DNA of 64,000 nt from the NCBI GenBank assembly GCA_949825025.1, contig OX463779.1, positions 41,488,203 through 41,552,202 on the forward strand. The letters run 5' to 3'. This DNA is from Siphlonurus alternatus. Taxonomy: Eukaryota > Arthropoda > Insecta > Ephemeroptera > Siphlonuridae. Within the stretch, counting starts at the first letter, position 1; the number at the start of each line of letters is the position of its first letter. A program made the translations under genes and the position numbers. The notes under the pieces are model-generated. The model was not told where the DNA came from. It was given only the letters and a program-made list of their open reading frames with translations, and did not search any database. Below are positions 22,801 to 33,671 of this stretch, piece after piece.

Positions 22801-24476
22801 CACAGGAGCTCGAAATCGATTAATTAAGGGTGTAGTCCGTATTAGGTTCCGAACGTTCAGAACATATGAGTGATTGTGGACCGACTCTGAACAAAAACAT
22901 TGACTTCAGAACATCAGATAACGGACCACTTTAAGAACATTCTTTTTCGCGGTAATACGCACCAGTTTAAAAAAAATACGAAAAAGAGAGAACTGTTCAC
23001 TGGCTTCAGAAATTTTAACATAAAACTCACGTAACAGTTATTGATCACCAATTAAGCAAAGATTTACCTCAAATGAAACAGTTATCACGTAGGTTGCACA
23101 GGTTTGTTACGTAATTTTCAAATTTCCCCCAAAAAGTTGTGATCAGCTGACTCTAGTTCCGATGGTTCGGAGGAAAAGTTCGCAACACTCGGAACCTCTT
23201 TTTTGAAGTCAGCTGACTCACTTCGGGTAACCTCGGAAATGGTTCTGAACATTCAGAACATAATTACGGGACGCCAAATCGAATGTTCCGAACGTTCAGA
23301 ACATAATACGGACTACACCCTATATCGAACCGAATCGAACTAAACCGATCAGCTGAGCTGAAAAAAGGCGTTCGTTTTAAAATAAAAGACAGATTGGAAT
23401 ATACGTCTATATACGCCTCCAGAAGCTATAATAAATCCAGAATGTTACTTTTAAATGCGTAAGGGTGCTTATTTTTTTTTATTTCACCACTTTTTTTTCA
23501 AGTTTTTAGCATTTTTGGTGTCAACGTTTTGTCACAACAGCGGCTCCATGCGGCCCCACTGGCCCCAGGCTTTCGTCTGGAAGAGGTGCAAAGTGGTCGA
23601 AGTGGTGGCGACGCGATTTTGAAATCAAATTAAACTTACTTTTTTATACTTTTTTCTGATAGTTATACATATTATAGAAGCATGTAATATTTTTAAAAAA
23701 TTCCATAGTTTAAAATAACCTTAATTGTTGTGAGACATTTTTAAAAAATGAAGATTACTCTACGCCTTGGCGACGTCTAGCCTGTGATCTCAGGCGTAAT
23801 CTAAGGCTTGTTTTACTGTATATAGAGTCATTTTGATGGCAAACTAATACCCGTTGCTCCGCAAGGCAGTTGCGGATTCAAGGGAGAGAGGGCGGGGGGG
23901 GTCTGGTTCTGATGGATTTGCAGCTTCCACAGGGTCCACGTCAGCACCAATGGTTTTGTGCAGCAGTGGTGCTACCCTCTAGAAAAATCGCCATCCTCTC
24001 AACCTTTTTGACGTGCTTACCACAATGACAATCACAGTTGTCTCTGTCATCGATCACACCGAGATACATATAAATTATAATTACCAAATGCATGGAGCTC
24101 ATGTTGATAATTTCATGTTGGGCATCCCACTCGTGACTGAGGGCAAGAGCCAAAGTTTCATTTTCCACTCTTAGAACCTGTCCTGCTGGCGTCTTCACTC
24201 GTTTCTGGTCCAGAGTAACTTCCCAAAATCCTGAACCTGCCTCCAAGATGCTGCTCTTTCTGTAGAATCTTTTTCTGGCCACTGCAATGTTGACAAAATT
24301 AATCGATATAATCGGCTAATAAACATGAATCACTGATAGAAAAATCATGCATACTTCGAAACTAGATTAATTTATGTACCTGGATGATGGCGTGAAGGAA
24401 TCACTATTGGTCTGAAACATCTATTTGAAATATTTTTAAGGCACGTGAATAATCCTTGATTTGTAGCAAGCGCCAT
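19840..24476 (-). CDS. ATPAF2: ATP synthase mitochondrial F1 complex assembly factor 2 (6 exons)
   Basis: Exons (- strand): 24476-24380, 24281-24085, 22257-22147, 22085-21905, 20724-20609, 19965-19840. All introns are GT..AG with consistent phases, giving 275 aa (human is 289). ATPAF2/Atp12 is a mitochondrial-matrix chaperone that binds the F1 alpha subunit during ATP synthase assembly. The N-terminus is basic, hydroxylated and poor in acidic residues (CLKNISNRCFRP, then RKRFYRKSS), fitting a presequence. Family blocks seen: GFWEVTLDQKRVKTPAG (about 48-64), NMSSMHL, a TDTVLY block, the region up to QGIE-like ALHG, TVEKAVLLSRLEEDFQ, GRWGRVEWSHD (about 235-245) and a short C-terminal tail. Shares a 98-bp divergent promoter region with FBXO45. 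No key block is missing. Confidence 0.95.
20803..21020. mobile_element. Worn family A-related MITE in ATPAF2 intron 4/5 region
   Basis: Starts CCTACATGATTTTTTTT and ends near CATTTCTGCAATAATAAAAA. The TIR text matches the GCATGATTTTTTTTATT variants at 28661 and 41002, but the arms no longer pair well. Confidence 0.5.
21558..21881. mobile_element. AATGGA-type palindromic MITE (family A)
   Basis: Long arms (AACCTCATTTTT..ATTGCAG|AAATGG and its mirror), centre with TGACGTCA on both sides of CTCCTTAAGAAAAAG. Its right end is about 23 bp from the donor of ATPAF2 exon 4 (21905, read on the - strand), so it begins almost at the start of that intron. Confidence 0.9.
22827..23321. mobile_element. 495-bp MITE with AGGGTGTAGTCCG termini in ATPAF2 intron 2
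   Basis: Left end AGGGTGTAGTCCGTATTA then GTTCCGAACGTTCAGAAC. The right end is the mirror (GTTCAGAACATAATACGG, ACTACACCCT). Inner part has further mirrored GGTTCTGAACATTC-like motifs. No clear target duplication, no ORF. Confidence 0.82.
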
Positions 24477-24574
24477 TTTTATCTCGTAAGTACCAACTGT
24501 TGAAGATCGGTTAAATTTTTTTGCTGATTTTGCTTATTTATGAAGTTAGGTTGGCAGCCTTTGCGGCCGGCAAA
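24477..24574. promoter_or_regulatory. Bidirectional promoter region between ATPAF2 and FBXO45
   Basis: The two start codons face away from each other and are 98 bp apart, so both promoters and 5'UTRs must share or overlap this segment (transcription starts may lie inside it). It contains a small GC-rich patch (GCGGCCGGC) in an otherwise AT-rich sequence and no convincing TATA box. Confidence 0.7.
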
Positions 24575-26726
24575 ATGGGAGAAGGATCGTTTGACAAATT
24601 ACCTGACAATATTTTAGAGGTTATTTTCTCATTTTTAGATCTTCATGATCTACGAAATTGCTCTCTAGTCTGTAAAAGGTGGTACAAATATTTGAATGAT
24701 GAAAACAATGATGTGTGGAGATTGCATTGTGTCAGAAAATTGGCAGAAGAAGCACTCAAATCGGATCTCCTATCATCTGTGCCAACATACAAGACAAAGT
24801 TAAGAGCATTCTATCATGCTTGGAACCCTAATGACTGTTCTCGAAATGTTTACATTAAACCAAATGGATTTACATTACATAGAAACCCTGTAGCTCAAAG
24901 TACAGATGCTTCACGAGGGAAGATAGGATTTCGTAGTGGCAGGCATGCATGGGAAGTGATATGGGAAGGGCCTCTTGGAACCGTGGCTGTTGTGGGGATA
25001 GCGACCAAAGACGCTCAATTACAGTGCCATGGATATGTGGCATTGCTGGGCTCAGACGACCAAAGTTGGGGGTGGAACTTGGTGGACAACCACTTGCTCC
25101 ACAACGGAGATGCGCAGGGCAACTATCCCCTGTTAAATAACGCTCCTAAATATCAGGTATGCATACCCGCAGCCCTGCAGTGTGATTATAGTCAATAGCG
25201 AGTGGTAAAGAAGTCAACCTATAATTGTCACCTTTATCGCACATGTAAATAAAGCTCGCTGTGAATGCACGGTGATCTTGGCAACTCTTGAACCAAGAGC
25301 TATACCGGTATTTAATGACCTGTGCGATAATGGCAAACATTGCAGGTTGCCTACCTCACCAATTGCTTTTGATTACACTGCAGCAGTTTAATAACTATTG
25401 TAATCATTTTCTCAGGTTGGAGAAAGAATACGAGTAATTTTGGACTGTGAAGACAACACGCTTTCATTTGAAAAGAATTACGAATTTCTCGGAGTGGCCT
25501 TCAGAGGTTTGTATTTAATTCCATTATGTCTTTTGTTGTTATTAAAGCACATCATACATTAGCTCTCTTTGTAAACCCCTTGACAGTGTACATTTTTTGC
25601 GTTCAATACCATTGGAACATAAGATCGATTGATACAGTAAAAAGAGAGGATTCACTCGTTAGGGTTTATGAACACACCTTGTGTGTATGCTCTTAAATTC
25701 TCTCAAACACCTACACAATAACTTAAGTCAATTTGAAAGTTCCGCTATGTCAACATTCAACATTTTTAACAGTAGCTGGACAAATAAGGGCGGCCTTATG
25801 GAAAAAGGATGATGGAGATAAGTCTGGAAATACATTGAATTCCCCTCCTCTCAGTAAACATTGAGGGATAATAAATTATCTCCCCCTCCCTAAGAACCGA
25901 ACTCTCAATCCTCCCTTGTCTGCAAACATGTACCAGAGCTCAAATCCTGCCTTATTCTTCATTCTTATGTACAGAATGCACACCGGTAATGTACAGAATT
26001 CATAACGTATTAAAGAACTGTACCTACAATAGAAAATAATTACACAGTATAATGTAGTATCAGTAACGAGCGGTTAGTAGGAAACCTGCAATGTTTCAAA
26101 CAGGTAAATAAAGAACTCGTAGCTGTGACATTGCTCTTCTCCAGTTCAAAGATAAACAAACAAAAAATACAGGTTGCCTAGTGATTGTATGCTTGCTACT
26201 GGACTTTAAAAACTACAGTAAACTACAGTAAAGTACAGTACTTACTAATTTTTTGCACTTGAAATAATGAAAAAAAAAAAAAATAAATAAATAAAAATGC
26301 CGGTACTGTATATGAAAATGGCATCAATAACAATAATTTCATGTTATTTTTCTTGAGTTGCGTGTCCTCCTCAGACATTTTTTTAGTTTAATTTATTTAT
26401 TCAGTAAAGCATAGCATAACATACTTCAGTACATTTTATAGTAAAGTTAATCAAGTACTGTTGTCTTTTTACTTGACTTGTAGGAAATATTACCACTTTA
26501 CTTTTTACTTTCACTTTTTTGTTATTCAGAATAACATTCTGTATGTTGTGAATAGGGAATCCCTTGAGTTTGTGTATTTTAGTTAGTCTGTTGCAGTATG
26601 ACCAAATATTATCTTGTTTTTGTTCCTCCAGGTTTGCCTGCCAAGCGACTGTTTCCCTCAGTGTCTGCCGTCTATGGCAACACAGAAGTGTCGATGGTGT
26701 ACCTGGGCCCCCCGCTGGACGGCTAA
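24575..26726 (+). CDS. FBXO45: F-box/SPRY domain-containing protein 1, FBXO45 (3 exons)
   Basis: Exons 24575-25156, 25416-25506, 26632-26726; GT..AG introns, 255 aa. FBXO45 is the substrate receptor of an atypical E3 ubiquitin ligase, working with the RING protein PAM/Highwire/MYCBP2 and SKP1, mainly known from synapse biology. F-box at about residues 6-45 ([20 protein letters not shown] then CSLVCKRWY). SPRY domain from about 80 to the end ([44 protein letters not shown]). The C-terminus VYLGPPLDG matches the family ending. I chose the ATG at 24575 because it gives the family-like [11 protein letters not shown] start. An in-frame ATG at 24521 would add 18 residues of no family resemblance. 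Shorter N-terminus than human (286 aa). Confidence 0.95.
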
Positions 26727-27317
26727 CCCGCACTGCCTGACCCCCCCCCCCCCCCCCCCCCTCATCTCTTGTAAGATACTCATCATCATCATCCACTCAG
26801 CAACAAAGGTCGTATGTCACTTTTTGTTTATTATTATTATTTACATTCAGGTACAAGTCCATGCTATGATCGTCCTTTTGCACTGCTAGGTATTTTAAAT
26901 ATTCTGGATATTATTATTATAAAAAAATTGTAACTGTATAAGTAAAATGCAAAAATACTCCATGTTAAGACAATGATTGCAATATACTTTTCTCGGTCTC
27001 TTTTGGAAGAAAAAAAAAAGGTGTATAGTAATTATTTAATTGAATTTATAATTCTGATATCCGTCTTTAGTCCTTGATTCATGTTGGAAGTATACTATTA
27101 TTCATGTGTGGTATTTGCATTATATATAACAATTCCAAGATATAAAATTTATTAACAATCTTTTTATATAGCGAACTATCAATACTAGGGTATTTTTACT
27201 GGATTTGTTAGAAATTCGTTAGAAATAACAAGACTTTATATTGATGCAATACGTTGTTCAAAGTAGTTTTTCTATTGATTATTTTATCATGTTTTCTCTA
27301 TTTTGCTTTTAACACAG

Positions 27318-27462
27318 TCAGGGCGCGCGGCTCTGGGGGGGGGGGGGGGATATCCCGCAATTTTAAATTTGGGGTGGGAGGGTGGGGGGTGGTAACACCT
27401 TCAATGTATTTTGGGATCTTTTGGAGGGGGCTCCCATCGTCCACCCCTTGGATCCGCGCCTG
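27318..27462. mobile_element. Small element with GGATCCGCGCCTGA terminus
   Basis: Starts TCAGGGCGCGCGGCTC and ends TTGGATCCGCGCCTGA, an imperfect inverted pair about 145 bp apart enclosing poly-G-rich sequence. Short frames on both strands are incidental. The element class is uncertain. Confidence 0.45.
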
Positions 27463-28660
27463 AAGACAGTACAGTTAAAGTTGAAAAAAATGGGACACTT
27501 CGATGGAGTGAGCATCGTAGAGAGCACATCACTTTGTTCCGCCACGCTGAGCTCAGTTTAATTAATGAAATATGACTCAATAATGTGCTCTCCAAAGAAT
27601 ATTTGTTTCTGGACTGAAAGGATATCAAAGTACATGTATTATGTTGGGTTTGATTATGAATTTAGGTAATTTTGAAACCTTTAAAATATAATTTTAAAAA
27701 AATTGTACAATGTTTCGAGCACATAAGAAGAGTACATTTTCTTTATTAATAAAATTTGTAACTTTGTGGAATTTCTGCTTATTTGAAATTTTACTACCTT
27801 AACTTATTTATTTTATTGCCTTACAAAACTCTTGCCCATAACATTCAATATTAGGAGGTTTCAAAATGTTATATGTTCGTACTCAAGTCGATGGGAAAAA
27901 ATCCTTCCGTAAAAAGCAATGCAAAAAGTTAATTACTACTGTATAAATAAACAGTACTTTTTATGTTACGTGACTCCTATATAAATGAATATCTAAATCA
28001 TATGTTTAATTAATTATGAATCAGTCAAAAAGAGACAGAGAGACCTTTTATTAAGTAAATAAAAATACCCTTATGAGTGCAGTAAATGTTGACTTCCCAT
28101 CTAGTGCAAACAATCATCGGACATTGGATTGTGTATCAACATTTATTGTTTTTATAATGGTAAATGATAACTTGTAATTTTTGTACTTTTAGCCTTTAGA
28201 TTTGTTGAGGTTAGTAAATTTAATTGTCTTCAAGTACCTACAGTTCTAGTAGGATAGACCTGATAATTAATATGGTATCAGTAGGCCTACTATTTTATCG
28301 TATGTAATATTATTGATTGATCTCTTTGTGATCACCTTGTTTCTGTCGCAAAGTTGTATTTTTGCCACATACATTTTTAATTATTCCAACATATCTGTTT
28401 TCTTTTTATTATTATGTTTGTTAAGTGTATTGTTTCTGTGATATTTAATTTATAATCTCCTATTTCTCAACTAGGTTTTTATTTTATTTTTTTACAAAAT
28501 CCAAAAAATTTGGATTCAATTCAATAAGAACATAATTAAATAAAAAATATATTGTTTCAAATTGAAATCAGAAAGTGCCGGAAGTGATTTTGCAAATGAT
28601 TAAGGAGCGAGCAATTAAACATTTTTCTTACATGCATATAAGTGAAACTTAAATAGAAAA

Positions 28661-28987
28661 CCTACATGATTTTTTTTTATTTCATATTTGGATAGAGGAC
28701 CTCAAGTTATGAATATATTGTCAATTTTTAAGTGTTTTTTTTTTTTTTTCTCTATAACACCCTCATTATTGGAAGAAAGACGCGATGACGTCATAGTTAT
28801 GCAAATATTTAATACATTAACAGTTAACATAGGGAGTGACATTGCATGACTATAACGTCACAGCATTTTGAAGCTTGATTGTAAGGGTGTTATATGATAA
28901 AAAAAAAAAGTTCTTAAAAAATTAACAATTCATAACGCGAGGTCCTCTGTCCAAATAATTATGCAATAAAAAAAGTCATGCAAGTCG
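28661..28987. mobile_element. GCATGA-type palindromic MITE (family A relative)
   Basis: Arms run CTACATGATTTTTTTTATTTC, ATATTTGGATAGAGGACCTC, TATAACACCCTC and their mirrors, with GATGACGTCATAG in the left arm. Same variant as 38200 and 41002. Confidence 0.8.
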
Positions 28988-29377
28988 TCGATTGCTTATT
29001 ATTTCTATGTGAATTGCTCCCACCTTTTTCTTTGAAGAGTTGGAAACTAATCTAGTTTTATGTGTCTTTCTTTTATGCAAGCAAATCAAACAATAAACTG
29101 CAATTTTTACTTAATTAAAAAAATATACAGTATATTTTCTATTATACATTTCATGTTGTCAGTACATCTAGTGTCCTTGTTTTTGGAAAGAAGTTTTAAG
29201 TAATACTTCGTTTAAAGAAATTACTGTAATGTGCTGTAATATTGTGTGGTGAAGTAGGCGTGCTATGTTCACCTGTGTCACACAGGTAAATAAGGAATTT
29301 GGTAAAAATACTGCCACATTTTTCCTGATTTACTGTACTTGTACGATAAAGGCAAACTTCACTGAAAACTACTGCAG

Positions 29378-29718
29378 TACAGTGGTGTTTAGTGAATTCC
29401 TGACAACAAAATATCCTTAGCAGGTACAAAGTTCAGTTCGTTCTACCATCTTATCTCATCGCTCGATTACCCTTGTTATGTGTAAAAAATAGACGCTCTC
29501 CTGTTTGCTGGGCCTGTACCTCCTTCAAAATGTTAGATTTTATTTTGATGCACAGAGAGAAGAAGGTAGGCTGAGCAAAGTTGGGAGTGCATCTTTGATA
29601 TATTTAACAAATAATTTAATAACGGTGGCCGAGCGCTGGCACCGAAGGAAGGATTGAACTTCGTACCTTCTGTTACAATAAATTTTTCATTGTTATGTCT
29701 TCACTAAACACCACTGTA
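29378..29718. mobile_element. TA-flanked MITE with CAGTGGTGTTTAGTGAA termini
   Basis: TA|CAGTGGTGTTTAGTGAA at 29378-29396 and TTCACTAAACACCACTG|TA at 29700-29718: perfect 17-bp TIRs with a TA target duplication, 337 bp between. This fits the Tc1/mariner-pogo group. No coding frame. Confidence 0.85.
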
Positions 29719-30716
29719 CTACAATACTTGAAGTTGCACATTAGAAATCATTACAAGCGTTTATTATTTTTTTTATTATTATATCAACCGGCAGTTGAGA
29801 TTTAGGGGGTTTATTTCATTGTTTTATTTTAAACAGCATTTTTTTTTTTTTTTTTTTTTTTTTGGAAATTATACTTCCAATGAACGTTTTGCTTCTAATT
29901 TGTAGAAGCTGCTTCTTCATGTTTGATTTCCATGTTAGTCATAATGACTGTAAATTTATTGTTACTCAAAATGTAAAGAACATTCTTTTTTTTGAAAATT
30001 CCTAAACCGACATGTGCAGTATATCTATTGATATTAGATATCTTTGAGCACTGGTCTGCTTAACATGTTTTACTGTATTGTGCCCAACATTGCAATGCCT
30101 TGCACGGCAAATAATTTTTTAAATAATAACTCATTTTTTTATCAAAAGTAATTAGAATCCCTTTGTTCCATAGTTTCAGAATAACGCAGATCTTTAGAAT
30201 TTACTATTCTTAGGATTGATATTCAATTCCTTGTTTTTGTCTGTATGTGGGTATATGATTCGCTTATTGCATTTACTTAAGTCTTCTTAAATTCAAGCAC
30301 ATTCAAGCGTAAAAAAGAGGGACATTTTGAATCACGTTAATAGTTATCATTGCAAAAAATAATTTATAACATTTTCTCAGGATTTTAAATTTTATAAATT
30401 TTGTAGTACCCAGACATGACTATATTTCTAAAAAAACAAAAATGTAAAGGAAATATGTTGCACTAATTACAGGGTTTTGGTTCATTTGCTAATAATATAT
30501 GTTTAAGCTACGAAAGTTCAATTTTAAAAATGGAACAGTGGCCATGTCTTTTGTCTGATAGTATCTCACATAATTTTCTTCACTCATATTTATTTTTTTA
30601 AATGCAGCTTCTCTCTCAAGTATGGAGCAAAGAGTCTTAAAATTTTGTATGGTCTTAAACTGTACTGTAATCTACTTTATTGTTACAATTGAAATTTAAC
30701 TCTGAAACCTTTAAAT

Positions 30717-31049
30717 AGAATACTGTCCTCAATATATATATTATATTTTCGAAAATGCATGAAGAGTGCCAAGTTATGTTACTCTGATTTTTTTCAGATT
30801 TTTTAGAGGTCAGAAACTATTTTAAAATATTACTAAAAGTTTATTTATGACGTCACGAGGCGGCACTTTTTAATACAAGGATAGGACTTTGCCGCCGCAT
30901 AAAAGGGCGTGGCTGTTAAAACTGAACTATCAATAATTTTTTAAAAATAGTTATTGAGCAGTAAAAAAATCTGAAAAAAATCAGAGCAGCATAACTTTAC
31001 ACCCTCAATCCATATCTGTATTAAAATTTATTGAGGTTGGTACTCTATT
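30717..31049. mobile_element. AATGGA-type MITE (family A), diverged copy
   Basis: Shares GAGTGCCAAGTTATGTTACTC, the TATGACGTCACGAGGCGGC centre and mirrored right arm ending AGGTTGGTACTCTATTG. The right arm carries AAAAGGGCGTGGCTG in place of the usual CRE-like site. Confidence 0.8.
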
Positions 31050-31549
31050 GTGGAGTCCAATTTTTTTAACATTTCTCTTGCAATTTTACAATTTTTACAA
31101 AGAACTAAATTAACTATACACGCCTGTATTATTCTGAGATTTATCTCTTAGTAAAGGACTGCTATTTTGCTTGCTCTATACTTGCCGAACTGCAATCTAC
31201 CATTATAAATCTAAAACAAAATAGTGGACTCTCATATGAATGGATTTCTTTACTTCGTTAATACACTGCATTATTCTGGTATGGATTTTAAACTTATAAC
31301 TTTCGACCCTTCAGCAATTACATAACTTTACTGAAATGCTTGAATTTTATTGTCATCACTGCTGGTGTAAAAGAACAAAAAATATTCCCTGCTTATTTAA
31401 TATTTATAAATTTACTCAGGGTGGCTCCGTATTGCTGCTTTTATATATCGCTAGGTGCCATTTGTTGCAATGTCATTTCAGATGAGCAGCCTCACTAAAT
31501 AGCAATATCACCCTTTTACAACTTTTATACAAAACAATATGTAAACAAA

Positions 31550-31866
31550 AATGAAGTATCAACATCAAAATATTTTATCGTATAAATGGATGGAAGGTGC
31601 AAAGTTAAGCTACTTAAATTTTTCAGATATTTTATAGTGTGGGAACAATTTAAAAAATGTGTATTTACTGAATTTACAGGTACTCCTTAATTTAAGGATA
31701 GAGGGGCGTAGTCATCAAAACTTAACTTTCAATTCTTTTTTTTTTTTTTTTTTTTTTTAAAAAAATAATATCCTGCATTTGAAAAAATCTGGGGGAAAAA
31801 AATAAGAGTAATTGTGTGCTTAATTCATGTTGTATGTTTTGTTTGTTTTTGTTGATACTTCATTTG
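31550..31866. mobile_element. AATGGA-type MITE (family A), badly worn copy
   Basis: GAAGTATCAACATCAAAATA on the left and GTTGATACTTCATTTG on the right, with GGATGGAAGGTGCAAAGTTA in between. The centre is replaced by a poly-T tract. Confidence 0.6.
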
Positions 31867-32336
31867 AAATTATCTTTATGTTTAACAAATGATATAAAAA
31901 AAAAAAAAAAAAAAAAAAAATGAAGGGTGTATCTCAGGTCAAATTCGTGTTTTTCCAATATTCTCTGTGAAGGGTCATGCTGTAAATGGCACTTTTGTGT
32001 ATGTATGTGGGGTAATATTGACAGCATAAAAAAATATCCCTGCTAAAAACTGTATAAGCACACATGAAAAAGTAACTTATTACTGTCTATTATACATTTA
32101 TTTTATTTATATCAATCTTCAAAAAATTATCATTTTGCACTCAATTGCATAAAAAAAATTTCATTACAGTATTTTATAGTTAAACTATTTTAACAACTAA
32201 AAATTTAGATTTTCCATTATTGGGTAACTTAATAAACTGAGAATTGGGACAAAAAAAAATCATCGAAATATCTTCTTCAAATTAACTAGGAAGACTTCAA
32301 ACAACAAACTTCTCATAAGCCCTGATTTTTTTCACA

Positions 32337-32656
32337 ATAGAGTATTGTCCTCATTTTTTTTTATTGCAGAAATGGATAGAGGGTGCAAAGTTATGCTACC
32401 CTGATTTTTTTCAGATTTTTTAGAGCCCGGGAACTATTTTTAAAAAATTATTGAAAGTCCTTTTCGTGACGTCACGAGACGCCGCTCCTTAAGAAAAAGA
32501 TAGGACTTGCCGCCGCATGACGTCACAAAAAGGACTTTCAATAATTTTTTAAAAATAGTTCCAGATCTCAAAAAAATCTGAAAAAAATCAGGGTAGCATA
32601 ACTTTGCACCCTCTATCCATTTCTGCAATAAAAAAAATTGAGGACAATACTCCATT
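32337..32656. mobile_element. AATGGA-type palindromic MITE (family A), well-kept copy
   Basis: Arms match over about 150 bp: CAGAAATGGATAGAGGGTGC, GCCCGGGAACTATTTTTAA, then CGTGACGTCACGAG. The mirror arm carries GCATGACGTCACAAAAAG. The open frames reading across it are not genes. Confidence 0.92.
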
Positions 32657-33326
32657 GTTTAACCGCTGAATTATGATCATCAAATTTGGTTGAAGAATTG
32701 CAAGTCTTGGCGACCAAAGCTTCGATCGCCGGTACTTGGCATGTCCACGGCCAAATTTGATGAGCATTAATTTCATAACTCAACAGTTTAAAAATTCTGA
32801 AAAAAATCAAGGCTTATAACAGTCTTCATTTGAAGCAGATCCTTCAATGGCTTTTTCTCCCATGTTAAATTTTACGAACTCTCAGGTAAAGAGTGATCCT
32901 AAATATGATTATCTTCTTATTCATATGAAACATCTTTTACGAACAAATGTGGAAATATTTTTATTGTTTTTTATGGATATAAATATGCTGTTAATTTAAA
33001 ACCATTGTCGATTGTGGCCTACACAACAATCATAACATGTAGCAGCAGCAGACTTATTGTACAAGTGGCTACTGTCGTCCTTCGAGAGGTGTTGCTTGCT
33101 AAAACGATCAAACAATGTGTTCCAAAATATTCAGTGTGTATTCCATCTCAACAATTTGCAGCTTTATGAAACTGAATTAAGAGATTTTGTTATGTGTTTC
33201 TGATTTAAATTTGTGAACAATGTAAATATTATAAAGTTATAAAAAAATAGTAATTACATATATGTAAAAGCAATGGTGAATGGAAAGATGTGTTTATTTT
33301 ATTCTAACTGCTTTCTCATTATGCTA

Positions 33327-33365
<39 letters not shown>

Positions 33366-33561
33366 GACATGTGATTTCTTGGGGGGAAAAAAGCAACTAA
33401 CCTCTTTTACAGCCCTACAAGAAGCTAAGAAATGCTGTGTTTAAAGTATTTGTTTTGTTTGTTTTTTTCCTTTTTTTATGTTAATAGGCCTGTTTGTAAA
33501 CCCTGCCCAGTGTATGTTTTCTGCACTTGATCAACCATGTGTCTAAATACAAATACACTCT

Positions 33562-33671
33562 TCGCCCCTGAAAAGTTCTTTTTTGCAGCCTTGTTAATGG
33601 CCATTGTGATATATGTACTCACAGAGCATGGTGATTATAACAAGGTTGCAATCAGAAATTTTCAGAGGCGA
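33562..33671. mobile_element. ~110-bp foldback element
   Basis: TCGCCCCTGAAAAGTTCT at the left and AGAAATTTTCAGAGGCGA at the right, followed inward by mirrored GCAGCCTTGTTA / TAACAAGGTTGC. Too short to encode anything. Confidence 0.7.

Noticed and set aside
29625..29690. Possible tRNA gene (TGGCCGAGCGC box A-like and GTTCAATCC on the other strand)
   Set aside because: The two boxes are on opposite strands and do not form a cloverleaf. The segment lies inside a TA-flanked MITE.
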